From contig JADBXR010000020.1 of the NCBI GenBank assembly GCA_020403425.1, positions 19,002 through 83,001 on the forward strand: 64,000 nt of DNA, in the 5' to 3' direction. This document shows, piece after piece, positions 28,425 through 36,930 of the stretch. Every line of letters begins with the position of its first letter. Positions within the stretch are counted from its first letter, which is position 1. The notes under the pieces were generated by a model that saw only the letters and a list, made by a program, of their open reading frames with translations, had not been told where the DNA came from and searched no databases. The translations under genes were made by a program, and so were the position numbers. This DNA comes from Chitinophagaceae bacterium (GTDB lineage: Bacteria; Bacteroidota; Bacteroidia; Chitinophagales; Chitinophagaceae).

Positions 28425-28901
28425 ATGAGTAGTATCCAGACCGGACAAAAAGCTCCCGAATTCGTATTGTTTGATACCGATAAGAACAAGGTATCACTGG
28501 CAGACCAGAAAGGAAGTAATGTAGTTGTATTGTTCTTCCCGCTCGCATTTACTGGCGTTTGTACCACAGAATTGTGTAACGTCAGGGATAATATTGCTAT
28601 CTACAATAACACCAACGCCAAAGTATTCGGAGTATCTGTTGATTCACTTTTCAGCCTGGGTAAATTCAAGGCCGAGCAGAACTTGAACTTCCCGCTGCTG
28701 AGTGATTTTAACAAGGAAGCGGCCAAGGCCTTTGACGTATTGTATGAAACCTTCCCCGCATTCGAAATGCAGGGCGTAAGTAAACGCGCGGCTTTCGTCA
28801 TCGATAAAGAAGGTGTTGTGCGTTATGCGGAAGTATGTGCTACCCCGGGTGACCTGCCTAATTTTGCTGCGATCCAGGAAACACTGTCCGGATTGAACTA
28901 A
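28425..28901 (+). CDS. Peroxiredoxin (BCP/AhpE type)
   Basis: Reduces peroxides through a catalytic cysteine. The 158-residue thioredoxin-fold protein has P39-L-A-F-T43-G-V-C46, the PxxxTxxC active site; a second cysteine, C51, five residues later is the resolving-cysteine position of atypical 2-Cys BCP enzymes. Later motifs include FPLLSDFNKEAAKAF. It appears to be monocistronic, with a hairpin in its leader and a strong terminator at 28911-28949. Confidence 0.93.
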   Translation: MSSIQTGQKAPEFVLFDTDKNKVSLADQKGSNVVVLFFPLAFTGVCTTELCNVRDNIAIYNNTNAKVFGVSVDSLFSLGKFKAEQNLNFPLLSDFNKEAAKAFDVLYETFPAFEMQGVSKRAAFVIDKEGVVRYAEVCATPGDLPNFAAIQETLSGLN

Positions 28902-28910
28902 AATAGCCTC

Positions 28911-28949
28911 AAAAAATGCCTTCCGGCTCGTAACCGGAGGGCATTTTTG
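28911..28949. terminator. Intrinsic terminator after the peroxiredoxin gene
   Basis: AAAAAATGCCTTCCGG and CCGGAGGGCATTTTT form a long stem around CTCGTAA with A-run and T-run flanks, active on both strands. Confidence 0.9.
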
Positions 28950-29006
28950 TTAAAAATAGGCTGAAACCCTTGTTAAAACGGGTTAGATTTAAGTAATTTG
29001 TCATGC

Positions 29007-29360
29007 ATGCGCAAATTTTACCTGATCGGACTGGTACTCTTCTCCCTTTTCAGCAGCAGTTTTGGTGCTGATGATACCGTGTACTGGAATTTCACCGACG
29101 GTTCTACCCCCAAGATCGCGCATTTTTATCCGAACCCTGCCACCAGTTATATCAACTTCACTTTTGATAAATCGGTTGATAAATCCTACACCTTGCAGGT
29201 TTATAATTTCATTGGGAAAAAGATGAATGAGTATCGTATCACTGATGCCAAACTCACCATCAACCTGGATGATAATTATTTAAGGGGCCTCTACATCTAC
29301 CAGCTGCGGGACCAAAGCGGAAGGATCGTGGAATCTGGTAAGTTCCAGGTGAACAAGTAG
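29007..29360 (+). CDS. Small exported protein consisting mainly of a T9SS type A sorting domain
   Basis: A 117-residue product: signal peptide (MRKFYLIGLVLFSLFSSSFGA), about 15 residues of linker, then a full T9SS type A C-terminal domain (FYPNPATSYINFTF, YTLQVYNFIGKKMNEY, LRGLYIYQLRDQSGRIVESGKFQV). Such domains normally sit at the end of large cargo and are cleaved by the sorting machinery; here nothing is attached. I chose ATG 29007 over TTG 28998. It may be a remnant, a decoy, or a partner protein. Confidence 0.8.
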   Translation: MRKFYLIGLVLFSLFSSSFGADDTVYWNFTDGSTPKIAHFYPNPATSYINFTFDKSVDKSYTLQVYNFIGKKMNEYRITDAKLTINLDDNYLRGLYIYQLRDQSGRIVESGKFQVNK

Positions 29361-29370
29361 CCGTTTGGTT

Positions 29371-29462
29371 TGATTGGTGGATTGGCGAATTATCGGATTC
29401 GCTGATGAATCGCTTGAGATCACCCTCCATCCGATAATTCTCCAATCAATTCATCTACAAAT
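29371..29462. repeat. Word-iterated inverted repeat (locus E)
   Basis: A 19-base arm at 29380-29398 is inverted at 29429-29447 with one mismatch; the words GATTGG, GGCGAATT and ATCGGAT recur. It lies between the convergent stops of the T9SS-domain gene and rlmI, so it could serve both as a bidirectional hairpin. Confidence 0.7.
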
Positions 29463-29468
29463 CATTTG

Positions 29469-30644
29469 TTACCTGTCTGTAACCTCTACGATCAGAAATT
29501 TCAGATAGTTCGTGTTCTCCATACCCCAGATGATCGGGTGGTCGCTGGCCTGTGCCTGAAAAGTCACCTGCCGTATTCTTTTGCGTGCATCTTTGGCGGC
29601 CTGGTCAATGGTTTGCAGGAACTGTTCGGGTGATACCAGGTTGGTACAACTGGATGTTACCAGGAAACCTCCATTCCGAACGAGTTTCATGCCACGAAGG
29701 TTGATCTCCTTATAACCCGTCAAAGCTTTTTGTATGTTCTCGCGGCTTTTGGTGAAAGCGGGTGGGTCCAGCATCACCACATCGTATTGTTTGCCTTCCT
29801 TGCCCCATTGTTTCAATACATCGAATGCATTCACGGCTTCGAAGTGGCAGATAGTATCCAATTGGTTCAGGGCGGCATTCTTATTGGCTTGTGCCACAGC
29901 GGTCTCAGAAATGTCCAGTCCCAGCACCGATTTGGCTCCATAGTGAGCCGCATGGATCTCGAATGTGCCTGTATAGGTGAACACGCCCAATACCTCGGCA
30001 TCTTTTACAATATGCTGAATGGCGCGGCGGTTATCCTGCTGGTCCAGAAAATAACCGGTCTTCTGTCCGTTCTCAATATCCACCCAGAATTTCAGACCGT
30101 TCTCGTTGATGCATATATTGGTGTCGAACGGGGCTGATAAGAACCCTTTCTGCTGGGGTAACCCCTCCAGTTCACGAACAGGTACATCGTTCCTTTCATA
30201 GATACCTTTCGGCGAAAAAATGGCTTCTATTGCCGAAACAATGGCTGTTTTCCAGGTATCTATCCCGAGTGAAAGGGTCTGGATCACAAAATAGTCGTTG
30301 AACTTGTCGATGATCAGGGCGGGCAGCCCATCGGCTTCACCAAATACGAGCCGGCAGTTTTCGGTATAACCTATCTTTTTCCGGTATTGCCATGCCTGCA
30401 GGATGCGGTTATGGAAAAATTGCTCATTGATGGTCTCCCCTTTGCGGGTAAGCAGTCGCACCAGTATCTGCGATTTTGGGTTGATGTAACCACGGCCACA
30501 AGGCTTGCCATCGCCATAGTATACGTTCACAATATCCCCGCCGGCCACTTCGCCCTCAATTCTTTCCACTTCATTTCCATAGATCCAGGGGTGCCCGTTG
30601 GCGATCCTGGGGGCGATCTTTTTCCGGAGATATACATTTGTCAT
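29469..30644 (-). CDS. rlmI: Class I SAM-dependent 23S rRNA methyltransferase (RlmI-like)
   Basis: Methylates 23S rRNA cytosine C5 (E. coli RlmI modifies C1962). The 391-residue protein has the N-terminal PUA domain (LRKKIAPRIANGHPWIYGNEVERIEG), a central EEHD-like region (FWVDIENGQKTGYFLDQQDNR, a hallmark of this family) and a Rossmann methyltransferase domain (VLGVFTYTGTFEIHAAHYGA, VVMLDPPAFTKS). The target base is inferred from family. It is divergent from grpE. Confidence 0.9.
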   Translation of the reverse strand: MTNVYLRKKIAPRIANGHPWIYGNEVERIEGEVAGGDIVNVYYGDGKPCGRGYINPKSQILVRLLTRKGETINEQFFHNRILQAWQYRKKIGYTENCRLVFGEADGLPALIIDKFNDYFVIQTLSLGIDTWKTAIVSAIEAIFSPKGIYERNDVPVRELEGLPQQKGFLSAPFDTNICINENGLKFWVDIENGQKTGYFLDQQDNRRAIQHIVKDAEVLGVFTYTGTFEIHAAHYGAKSVLGLDISETAVAQANKNAALNQLDTICHFEAVNAFDVLKQWGKEGKQYDVVMLDPPAFTKSRENIQKALTGYKEINLRGMKLVRNGGFLVTSSCTNLVSPEQFLQTIDQAAKDARKRIRQVTFQAQASDHPIIWGMENTNYLKFLIVEVTDR

Positions 30645-30656
30645 GGGTCAAAGATA

Positions 30657-30755
30657 GTGGTTTGGGTTTGGGAGTTTGGGGTTTGGAGTATAGGGGAGCT
30701 ACGCTGAGATTCTCTCTAAACCCCAAACTCCCAACCCCAAACCCCAAACTCCACT
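30657..30755. repeat. Word-iterated inverted repeat, GTTTGGG family (locus F)
   Basis: GGGAGTTTGGGGTTT (30670-30684) is exactly inverted at 30718-30732, and both arms continue with tandem GTTTGGG-like words. It lies in the divergent rlmI-grpE spacer. Locus L (54270-54355) uses the same words, so these two loci are truly related in sequence. Confidence 0.75.
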
Positions 30756-30794
30756 TCCTTCCTGCCATTTTTTCCCTTTTCTTTGCCCCGGCAA

Positions 30795-30802
30795 TATTTT
30801 TG
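30795..30802 (+). promoter_or_regulatory. TATTTTTG -7 element of grpE
   Basis: Exact TAnnTTTG match, 31 bases before the grpE ATG at 30833. The dnaK-independent heat-shock pair grpE-dnaJ would start here. Confidence 0.55.
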
Positions 30803-30832
30803 ACAGGTATTGTTGCACAACGAATTATTACT

Positions 30833-31402
30833 ATGGAAGAGCAAGAAATGACACAAAACCCTGAAAGTAAAGAAACGGTGAACGAAATGGATATCAATAC
30901 TGACGAAAATGCAGCCGGAACCTCGCACCTGAACGAGCCGGTAACAGAGGGTAATGGCCTTGAAAAACTGCAGGCTGAGCTGCAGGAACAAAAGGATAAA
31001 TACCTGCGCCTGATGGCAGAATTCGACAATTTCCGCCGCAGAACGGCCAAAGAGCGTCTGGAATTGATGCAGACCGCCGGAAAAGAAGTGATCATATCCC
31101 TGCTGGAAGTGCTGGACGATTGCGACCGGGCCGAAAAACAATTACAGGCCTCTGATGATATAACCCTACAGAAGGAAGGCATCCAGTTAGTGTTTAACAA
31201 ACTGCGCAGCACCCTGCAGGCCAAAGGGGTAAAGGTCATGGAGAGCGTGAATACGGATTTTGATGTAGAGAAACACGAAGCCATCACCGAAATACCTGCA
31301 CCCAACGCTGATATGCAGGGTAAAGTGATGGATGAAGTGGTGAAAGGCTATTATCTGAACGATAAGATCATTCGTTTTGCCAAAGTGGTGGTCGGAAAAT
31401 AA
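30833..31402 (+). CDS. grpE: Nucleotide exchange factor GrpE
   Basis: Releases ADP from DnaK during chaperone cycles. The 189-residue product has an acidic, disordered N-terminus, a long coiled coil (LEKLQAELQEQKDKYLRLMAEFDNFRRRT) and the C-terminal beta domain with NTDFDVEKHEAITEI and GKVMDEVVKGYYLNDKIIRFAKVVV. I chose ATG 30833; the open frame reaches back to 30638 only because locus F has no stop codons. dnaJ follows 77 bases later. Confidence 0.93.
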   Translation: MEEQEMTQNPESKETVNEMDINTDENAAGTSHLNEPVTEGNGLEKLQAELQEQKDKYLRLMAEFDNFRRRTAKERLELMQTAGKEVIISLLEVLDDCDRAEKQLQASDDITLQKEGIQLVFNKLRSTLQAKGVKVMESVNTDFDVEKHEAITEIPAPNADMQGKVMDEVVKGYYLNDKIIRFAKVVVGK

Positions 31403-31420
31403 AATTGTGAACCAGGAACC

Positions 31421-31467
31421 TTTAGCTGCGAGCTGGGTTCCGGTCTTATTATATGCTCGCAGCTAAA
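31421..31467. repeat. Perfect 13-bp inverted repeat between grpE and dnaJ (locus G)
   Basis: TTTAGCTGCGAGC (31421-31433) is exactly inverted at 31455-31467. Partial outer words (AGCTAGAAGCC, GAACCTTT) extend it. There is no T-run, and it lies 12 bases before the dnaJ start. Confidence 0.75.
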
Positions 31468-31479
31468 AGCTAGAAGCCA

Positions 31480-32646
31480 ATGGCTAATAAAAGAGATTTT
31501 TACGAAATACTGGGTGTCAGCAAATCAGCCAGTGCCGATGAGATCAAAAAAGCTTATCGGAAAGTGGCCATGCAGTACCACCCCGACCGTAATCCCGGTG
31601 ATAAAGCAGCCGAAGAGAAGTTCAAAGAAGCTGCAGAAGCCTACGAGATACTGAGTGACGCGGATAAAAAAGCCAAATATGACCGTTACGGGCACCAGGC
31701 ATTTGGTCCGGGCACATCGGGTGGTGGTGCGTACAGTGGTAATATGGATGATATCTTCAGCCAGTTCGGGGATATTTTCGGAGAAGATATGTTCGGTAGT
31801 TTCTTTGGTGGCGGTGGTGGAAGACGTGGTGGCGGTGGCCGTGCAGCTCGTGGTCAGCGCGGAAGCAACCTGCGTATCAAACTCAAATTGACTTTTGAAG
31901 AGATCGCCAAAGGGGTTACCAAGAGTGTGAAAGTGAAAAAACATGTGGTGTGCAGCACTTGCGGTGGTAATGGCGCAAAAGATAAGAGCAGCGTACAGAC
32001 CTGTGGAACCTGTAATGGCAGCGGTCAGGTAAGAAAAGTTACCAGCACTTTCCTGGGACAAATGCAGACCGTGACCACCTGTCCTACCTGTAATGGGGAA
32101 GGTACCACAGTAACTGCCAAATGCGGATCCTGTAAAGGAGAGGGAAGGGTATATGGCGAAGAGACCATCAGCATCGATATACCGGCCGGTGTACAGGAAG
32201 GTATGCAACTGAGCATGAGCGGAAAGGGTAATGCCGGTGAAAGAGGTGGTGCACCGGGCGACCTCATCATACAGATAGAAGAAGAAGCACATCCGGAATT
32301 GCATAGGGATGGATTGAATGTGGCATATGATCTCCATATCTCGATCCCTGATGCCGTATTCGGCACACATGTGGAAGTGCCGACCATTGATGGTCGTGCC
32401 AAGATCAAGATACCACCGGGTACACAGAGTGGAAAGATCTTCCGCCTGAAAGGGAAAGGTTTTCCTGAAGTACAGGGGTATGGCAAGGGCGACCAGTTGA
32501 TACAGGTGAACGTATGGACGCCGCAGCATGTAACGGCCGAGGAAAAAGAAGCGCTGGAGAAAATGGGTAAGAGTGATAATTTTAAACCACATCCCAGTAA
32601 AGGGGAGAAGAGTTTCTTCGAACGGATACGGGATGCGTTCAATTGA
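31480..32646 (+). CDS. dnaJ: Chaperone DnaJ
   Basis: Type I Hsp40 that delivers substrates to DnaK. The 388-residue protein has, in order, a J domain with the HPD motif (YHPDRNPGD), a G/F-rich region (about 75-125), four zinc-finger CxxCxGxG repeats ([32 protein letters not shown]) and two C-terminal substrate-binding domains. All elements are intact. It forms a stress pair with grpE; a terminator follows at once. Confidence 0.97.
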   Translation: MANKRDFYEILGVSKSASADEIKKAYRKVAMQYHPDRNPGDKAAEEKFKEAAEAYEILSDADKKAKYDRYGHQAFGPGTSGGGAYSGNMDDIFSQFGDIFGEDMFGSFFGGGGGRRGGGGRAARGQRGSNLRIKLKLTFEEIAKGVTKSVKVKKHVVCSTCGGNGAKDKSSVQTCGTCNGSGQVRKVTSTFLGQMQTVTTCPTCNGEGTTVTAKCGSCKGEGRVYGEETISIDIPAGVQEGMQLSMSGKGNAGERGGAPGDLIIQIEEEAHPELHRDGLNVAYDLHISIPDAVFGTHVEVPTIDGRAKIKIPPGTQSGKIFRLKGKGFPEVQGYGKGDQLIQVNVWTPQHVTAEEKEALEKMGKSDNFKPHPSKGEKSFFERIRDAFN

Positions 32647-32649
32647 TAT

Positions 32650-32681
32650 AAAAATGCCTCGCCATACAGCGAGGCATTTTT
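32650..32681. terminator. Bidirectional terminator between dnaJ and the VWA gene
   Basis: AAAAATGCCTCGC (32650-32662) and GCGAGGCATTTTT (32669-32681) pair perfectly around a six-base loop; A- and T-flanks let it work for both converging genes. Confidence 0.92.
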
Positions 32682-32685
32682 GTAT

Positions 32686-34452
32686 CTAGTCACCAAGCTT
32701 TTTGTTTTTTCGTTCTTTACCCGGATGATAGATCCTGATGGCTTTTTCTACCAGTGACAGGAATTCTGCTTGTTGGGGGTCCTGAGGATCGGCCGCTGTT
32801 CTGGCCAGCGACCACACATCTTCAGGCGAATGGTTTCGGGTAAATCTCGAATGTTTCAGGATGGACCCGAACATGGCCACCGAAGCGGCGAATCGGTAAG
32901 TGGAATCGATCGCCTCAATTCTTTCTGCCTGACCGATGATGGGGAACGACTGCTGCAGGATACTGTCCTTTCCCGGTATCCTGCATTGCAGGGAAGCATT
33001 GGCGATCCATTTTTTTTCGTTCAGTTTATCTGATGCCGGTACGATCTCGAAGATGGCCATCAGGGAATGCCCGCTGCCGATCTCACCACCCTCCAGTTCT
33101 CCCGTGCTGTCGTTCGTGGAATACGATTTATTATCGAATCCGATCAGCCTGTATTCGCTGATGCTGTTCGGTTGAAAGGATACTTTGATGAACGCATTAT
33201 TGGCAACCGAGTACAAGGTCTGTGTAAACTCTTTTACCAGTACTTTCTGCGCTTCCTGCAGGTTATCGATATAGGCAAAATTACCATTGCCCTTTTTGGC
33301 AAGCCCTTCCAGTTTGCTGTCTTTGTAATTGCCCATTCCCACCCCCAGGCAGGTCAGATAAATGCCGCTCTGCCGGTAACCACTGATCATGGCTTCCAGT
33401 TCCAATTCTGATGTCTGACCAATGTTGAAATCGCCATCGGTGGCAAGTATCACGCGGTTGTTCCCATTTTTGATAAAACTTTTTTTTGCCAGTTCGTAAG
33501 CAATGCGGATCGCTCCTTCGCCGGGTGTATCACCACTGGCCACCAAAGAGTCGATGGCTTCACGGATCCTTTTTTTATGTGCGCCACCTGTTGGTGCCAA
33601 AGCTACACCCACACCGCCGCCATAGGTCACGATGGTGATGGTGTCTTTCTCACGTAGGTTATCTGTCAGCAAGCCGAAAGCAGATTGTAACAGGGGCAAC
33701 CGATTGGGCTTGTCCATGGAACCTGATATATCTATCAGGAATACAAGATTGGATGAAGGAATACTATCCAATACCAACTTGGGTGCCGTGATGTTCAGGA
33801 ACAGCAATTGGTTTTGTTCTTCCCATGGGCAGGTGCTCAACTGACTCCTGAAGCTAAAATAACCGGAGTCTTTTTTTGTACCCTGTATCTTCGAAAGGTC
33901 GAAATAGTTCAGCATCTCTTCTATGCGTACGGCATCGATCGGTACCGTCATCTCGTGGTTCAGGAACCGGCGGATATTGCTATAGGAGGCTTTATTGATG
34001 TTCAGGGAAAAACCTGTTTCCGGATATTGTGCTGCTGCAATAAAACCATTTTCCACGAGGTTGCTGTAACTCTCTCCCAGAATGGAGAAGAAATTACCGC
34101 GATTGCCTTTCAGGTTGGTGGTGATGGATACGGGTTTACGGCTGTAGAGATTAGCCGTAGCCGGCAACATCTTCATGGTAATGGACAGAAATTTCCGGGT
34201 ATCGATGGCCATGTGGATCGTTTCGTAACCTGCCAGGCTAAGCCGGATACTGTCATTGATACTGGATGTGGATATGCCAAACGTGCCGGTACTGCCGCTG
34301 TAGTAAGGAAAACTGCCTCTTGATTTCAACTGGATCTTAACCCCCTGTAACCATTGCCCACGATCATCGCGTACTTCGCCACGCAGGTAATATTGCCCCT
34401 GTACTGTGGAAAAGCCAAGCAATACACATACAGCCCAAATGATCTGTTTCAT
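32686..34452 (-). CDS. Secreted VWA-domain protein with carboxypeptidase-regulatory N-domain
   Basis: A 588-residue protein with a signal peptide (MKQIIWAVCVLLGFSTVQG), an N-terminal beta-sandwich (YYLRGEVRDDRGQWLQGVKIQLKS) of the carboxypeptidase-regulatory type, the YfbK-type N-terminal region (NYFDLSKIQG neighbourhood) and a von Willebrand A domain with MIDAS motif VFLIDISGSMDKPNRL and ATDGDFNIG. The C-terminal region resembles DUF3520. Family members are Ca/Mg-dependent binding proteins of unknown target. Its stop lies close to the dnaJ terminator. Confidence 0.88.
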   Translation of the reverse strand: MKQIIWAVCVLLGFSTVQGQYYLRGEVRDDRGQWLQGVKIQLKSRGSFPYYSGSTGTFGISTSSINDSIRLSLAGYETIHMAIDTRKFLSITMKMLPATANLYSRKPVSITTNLKGNRGNFFSILGESYSNLVENGFIAAAQYPETGFSLNINKASYSNIRRFLNHEMTVPIDAVRIEEMLNYFDLSKIQGTKKDSGYFSFRSQLSTCPWEEQNQLLFLNITAPKLVLDSIPSSNLVFLIDISGSMDKPNRLPLLQSAFGLLTDNLREKDTITIVTYGGGVGVALAPTGGAHKKRIREAIDSLVASGDTPGEGAIRIAYELAKKSFIKNGNNRVILATDGDFNIGQTSELELEAMISGYRQSGIYLTCLGVGMGNYKDSKLEGLAKKGNGNFAYIDNLQEAQKVLVKEFTQTLYSVANNAFIKVSFQPNSISEYRLIGFDNKSYSTNDSTGELEGGEIGSGHSLMAIFEIVPASDKLNEKKWIANASLQCRIPGKDSILQQSFPIIGQAERIEAIDSTYRFAASVAMFGSILKHSRFTRNHSPEDVWSLARTAADPQDPQQAEFLSLVEKAIRIYHPGKERKNKKLGD

Positions 34453-34530
34453 TGGTCAGCAGGATTTTAATTAAGATAACACAGAATACAGGCAATGGCA
34501 AGTGCCTGTAAAAGATTAGCAGAATTTTGG

Positions 34531-35067
34531 CTAGGCTCCCAGTTGGTAAAGTTCACGGATATTACGTCCCAGTCCGTCATAATCCAGTCCGTAGCCCAAT
34601 ACGAACTTGTTGGGAATAGAGAAACAGCAGTAATCAATGGTAACCGGGTAAACGGTAGCATCGGGTTTGTGCAGTAATACCGCCACTTTTAAAGATAACG
34701 GGTGCTGGTTACGTAGCTGCGGCAAGAATTCGTTCATGGTCTTGCCAGTATCAATGATGTCTTCCAGGATGATCACATGACGGTCTGTGATGTCCGTATC
34801 CAGTCCGATGGCGGTGATGACCTGACCGGTTGACTTGGTCCCTTTATACGAAGCCAGTTTGATAAAACAGATCTCAGCCTCAATGGTCAGGTATTTGAAC
34901 AGGTCCGATGTGAACATGAAAGAACCGTTCAGTATGGCGATGAACAAAGGTTTTTTACCTGCATAATCCCTGTCTATGGTATTTGCCAGTTCTTTTACTT
35001 TTTCCAGGATCAGTGCTTCTGGTAAATAAGGTACAAAGGTTTTATCGTGAATGGTGATGGCTGACAT
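34531..35067 (-). CDS. hpt: Hypoxanthine phosphoribosyltransferase
   Basis: Salvages hypoxanthine (and often guanine) to IMP/GMP using PRPP. The 178-residue type I PRTase has the PRPP loop in VIILEDIIDTGKTM and the C-terminal purine-contact motif VLGYGLDYDGLGRN. It reads toward the VWA gene; TACAGGCA-N8-TGCCTGTA at 34487-34510 between the two could be a weak terminator. A near-consensus -7 element (TAGTTTCG) lies upstream. Confidence 0.94.
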   Translation of the reverse strand: MSAITIHDKTFVPYLPEALILEKVKELANTIDRDYAGKKPLFIAILNGSFMFTSDLFKYLTIEAEICFIKLASYKGTKSTGQVITAIGLDTDITDRHVIILEDIIDTGKTMNEFLPQLRNQHPLSLKVAVLLHKPDATVYPVTIDYCCFSIPNKFVLGYGLDYDGLGRNIRELYQLGA

Positions 35068-35109
35068 ATGACAGTTTTTATTTGTCCCGAAACTACGTAT
35101 CAGGAATGA

Positions 35110-36210
35110 TTATTTGGGTGAACGGGGTGTTGTGTTAACAGTGGGCGCGGCAGTGGCAGGTCGTAAGTAGATCTTCTCGCCTGTGTTTACCTGGCTGCTC
35201 CGGCTCAGCCGGTTATATTCCAGTAAGCTGTCCAGCCGGATGGCTTCCTGCTGACAAATGGAGTGCAGGGTTTCGCCTTCGGCCACCACATGAAAATCAA
35301 CTGCCCCTTTTTTGGGTTTTCTTTCAATGAACATCAACCGGTCTGTATCCAGCACATCCATGGAAGGAAGGTCGTTGTACTCTATCAGTTTACTCAATGG
35401 AATATCGTACTGGTTGGCCAGCGATAACAGCGATGTGCCTTCTGTGGCATGGATCACTTTCGTATTGTTGATCACGAAGATGCCGGATGGATAACTTGTC
35501 TTTTTGTTGACTGTGACCAGTGCGTTGGACGATGTGTTGGTATTCGACGGCGCAATTGCTGTTGCAGGTTCCGGTTGAACCCTTTCCTGTGAAACAGAAA
35601 CAGCAGCGACCGGTTGTTCTGCTGCAGGTGTGGCTATCGGAGCAGGATCGGCAGTGGACGGTTTTGACTGGCTGGGAGATCCGTTTACAGGTGACTGGTT
35701 CCTGGCGAGTGCAGTGAGACTGTATTGCTGGAGTTGATAATCATTGATGAGTTTCAGCAGACGCTGGGGATAGGTAGGGCTGGTAGCATAGCCGGCTTTT
35801 TTTAAGCCCGTGGCCCAGCCTTCATAATCTGTGGGATCCAGTTTGAACAGGAAAGCGTAATGAGGCCTTGTTTTCAAAAAATCAGAGTGATCACGATAAG
35901 AGTCTTCTGCAGAATTGTATACACGGAAACATTCCCCTTTCTCATCGTCATCGTGGTAGGTCTTTGCGCCTGTCCATTCGGTCTTGCATTTGATGCCAAA
36001 ATGGTTGTTGGAAGTTTTGGCCAATGGGCTTTCACCCCACTGTGATTCCAGGATGCCCTGGGCCAGTGTGATGGCGGCAGGAACACCGGTGCGTTGCATC
36101 TCCGCCATCGCCAGTTCCTTGTAACTGTCGATATAAGCCATTACTTTTTCTTTCTGCGCGCGGGCAGTGAGAGAGAATGCCAGGCAGAAAAGCAGGACCA
36201 GTTTCTTCAT
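35110..36210 (-). CDS. LysM-containing glucosaminidase (peptidoglycan hydrolase)
   Basis: A 366-residue secreted enzyme. After the signal peptide (MKKLVLLFCLAFSLTARAQ) comes a Flg_FliJ-like/GH73-type glucosaminidase domain: ITLAQGILESQWGESPLAK with the catalytic Glu, NNHFGIKCK, then YRDHSDFLKTRPHY and GYATSPTYPQRLLKLI. A Pro/Ser/Thr-rich linker leads to two LysM domains (IHATEGTSLLSLANQYDIPLSKLIEYNDL and HVVAEGETLHSICQQEA...) that bind peptidoglycan; these are named by position, about residues 245-290 and 300-350. It lies one base from the upstream O-methyltransferase stop, suggesting one transcript. Confidence 0.9.
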   Translation of the reverse strand: MKKLVLLFCLAFSLTARAQKEKVMAYIDSYKELAMAEMQRTGVPAAITLAQGILESQWGESPLAKTSNNHFGIKCKTEWTGAKTYHDDDEKGECFRVYNSAEDSYRDHSDFLKTRPHYAFLFKLDPTDYEGWATGLKKAGYATSPTYPQRLLKLINDYQLQQYSLTALARNQSPVNGSPSQSKPSTADPAPIATPAAEQPVAAVSVSQERVQPEPATAIAPSNTNTSSNALVTVNKKTSYPSGIFVINNTKVIHATEGTSLLSLANQYDIPLSKLIEYNDLPSMDVLDTDRLMFIERKPKKGAVDFHVVAEGETLHSICQQEAIRLDSLLEYNRLSRSSQVNTGEKIYLRPATAAPTVNTTPRSPK

Positions 36211-36211
36211 G

Positions 36212-36850
36212 TTATTTCTTTTTGATCAGCATTACCCCGTCGCGTATCGTTACCAGCACCTGCTCGGTTCGGGGGTCTTTGTATACATGTTCATTAAAAG
36301 CTTCCATGGCTTTGGCATTTTTACCGCTGACGGGTTCCTGTAACACCTCACCATGAAACAATACATTATCGGCTATGATGATCCCGCCAGGACGTAACCG
36401 GGGCACGATCTGCTCGTAATACCCGATATAACCGGTCTTGTCGGCATCCAGGAATACCAGATCCCAGGTATAGTTCAAGGTTGGGATGATCTCCTTTGCA
36501 TTTCCAATGTGCAAATGTATCCGCTTATTCTTTTCGGATATGCTAAAATTTGTACGGGCAGTAGCGGCATCCTGCTCCCGTAGTTCAATGGTGTGCAGTT
36601 CCCCATCTTCTGCCAGTCCCTCTGCCAGGCAAAGCGCACTGTAACCGGTAAAAGTTCCCACTTCCAGGATATACCGGGGATGTATGAGCGAGCTCATCAG
36701 GGAAAGGAATCTTCCCTGTACATGCCCACTCAGCATATGCGACAGGGGATGATTGGCCAGGGTCTGCTGGTTCACCTCCTGCAGGAGGGCATTCTCCGGA
36801 GAGGTATATTTGGCCGCATAGGCTTCTGCCAGTGGAAGGATCAGGTCCAT
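36212..36850 (-). CDS. Class I SAM-dependent O-methyltransferase
   Basis: A 212-residue methyltransferase of the catechol/caffeoyl-CoA O-methyltransferase type. SAM-binding motif is VGTFTGYSALCLAEGL, followed by the metal-site stretch LVFLDADKTGYIGYYE and IIADNVLFHGEV. I corrected the start to the ATG at 36850 (minus strand): the longer frame to 36916 runs through the hairpin at 36878-36930, and a perfect TATATTTG promoter lies three bases upstream of 36850. Natural substrate unknown. Confidence 0.9.
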   Translation of the reverse strand: MDLILPLAEAYAAKYTSPENALLQEVNQQTLANHPLSHMLSGHVQGRFLSLMSSLIHPRYILEVGTFTGYSALCLAEGLAEDGELHTIELREQDAATARTNFSISEKNKRIHLHIGNAKEIIPTLNYTWDLVFLDADKTGYIGYYEQIVPRLRPGGIIIADNVLFHGEVLQEPVSGKNAKAMEAFNEHVYKDPRTEQVLVTIRDGVMLIKKK

Positions 36851-36853
36851 GGG

Positions 36854-36861
36854 CAAATATA
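36854..36861 (-). promoter_or_regulatory. TATATTTG -7 element of the O-methyltransferase gene
   Basis: Exact TAnnTTTG on the minus strand, separated from the ATG by only CCC. Transcription would start at or within a few bases of the start codon, giving a leaderless mRNA. The palindrome 36878-36930 occupies the position where a -33 box would be. Confidence 0.55.
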
Positions 36862-36877
36862 CAATGAATGAATGAGT

Positions 36878-36930
36878 GGATGAGTGAATGAGTGAATGAC
36901 CGAGACCGGCATTCACTCATTCACTCATCC
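36878..36930. repeat. Perfect 21-bp inverted repeat (locus H)
   Basis: The 21-base arm at 36878-36898 is exactly inverted at 36910-36930, around an 11-base loop. Each arm is a tandem of GAGTGAAT-like words. It begins at the stop codon of the symporter gene and ends close to the O-methyltransferase promoter. No T-run follows on either strand. Confidence 0.85.

Noticed and set aside
29469..30644. Assigning the rlmI product to RlmK/L or another rRNA enzyme
   Set aside because: PUA plus the EEHD-like region fits RlmI best, though only family-level evidence supports the exact target base.
30638..30832. N-terminal extension of grpE to an upstream start
   Set aside because: It is encoded by the inverted repeat F and has no family similarity; ATG 30833 fits.
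31525..32592. A 355-codon minus-strand frame opposite dnaJ
   Set aside because: It arises from the glycine/cysteine-rich coding strand of dnaJ and has no supportable product.
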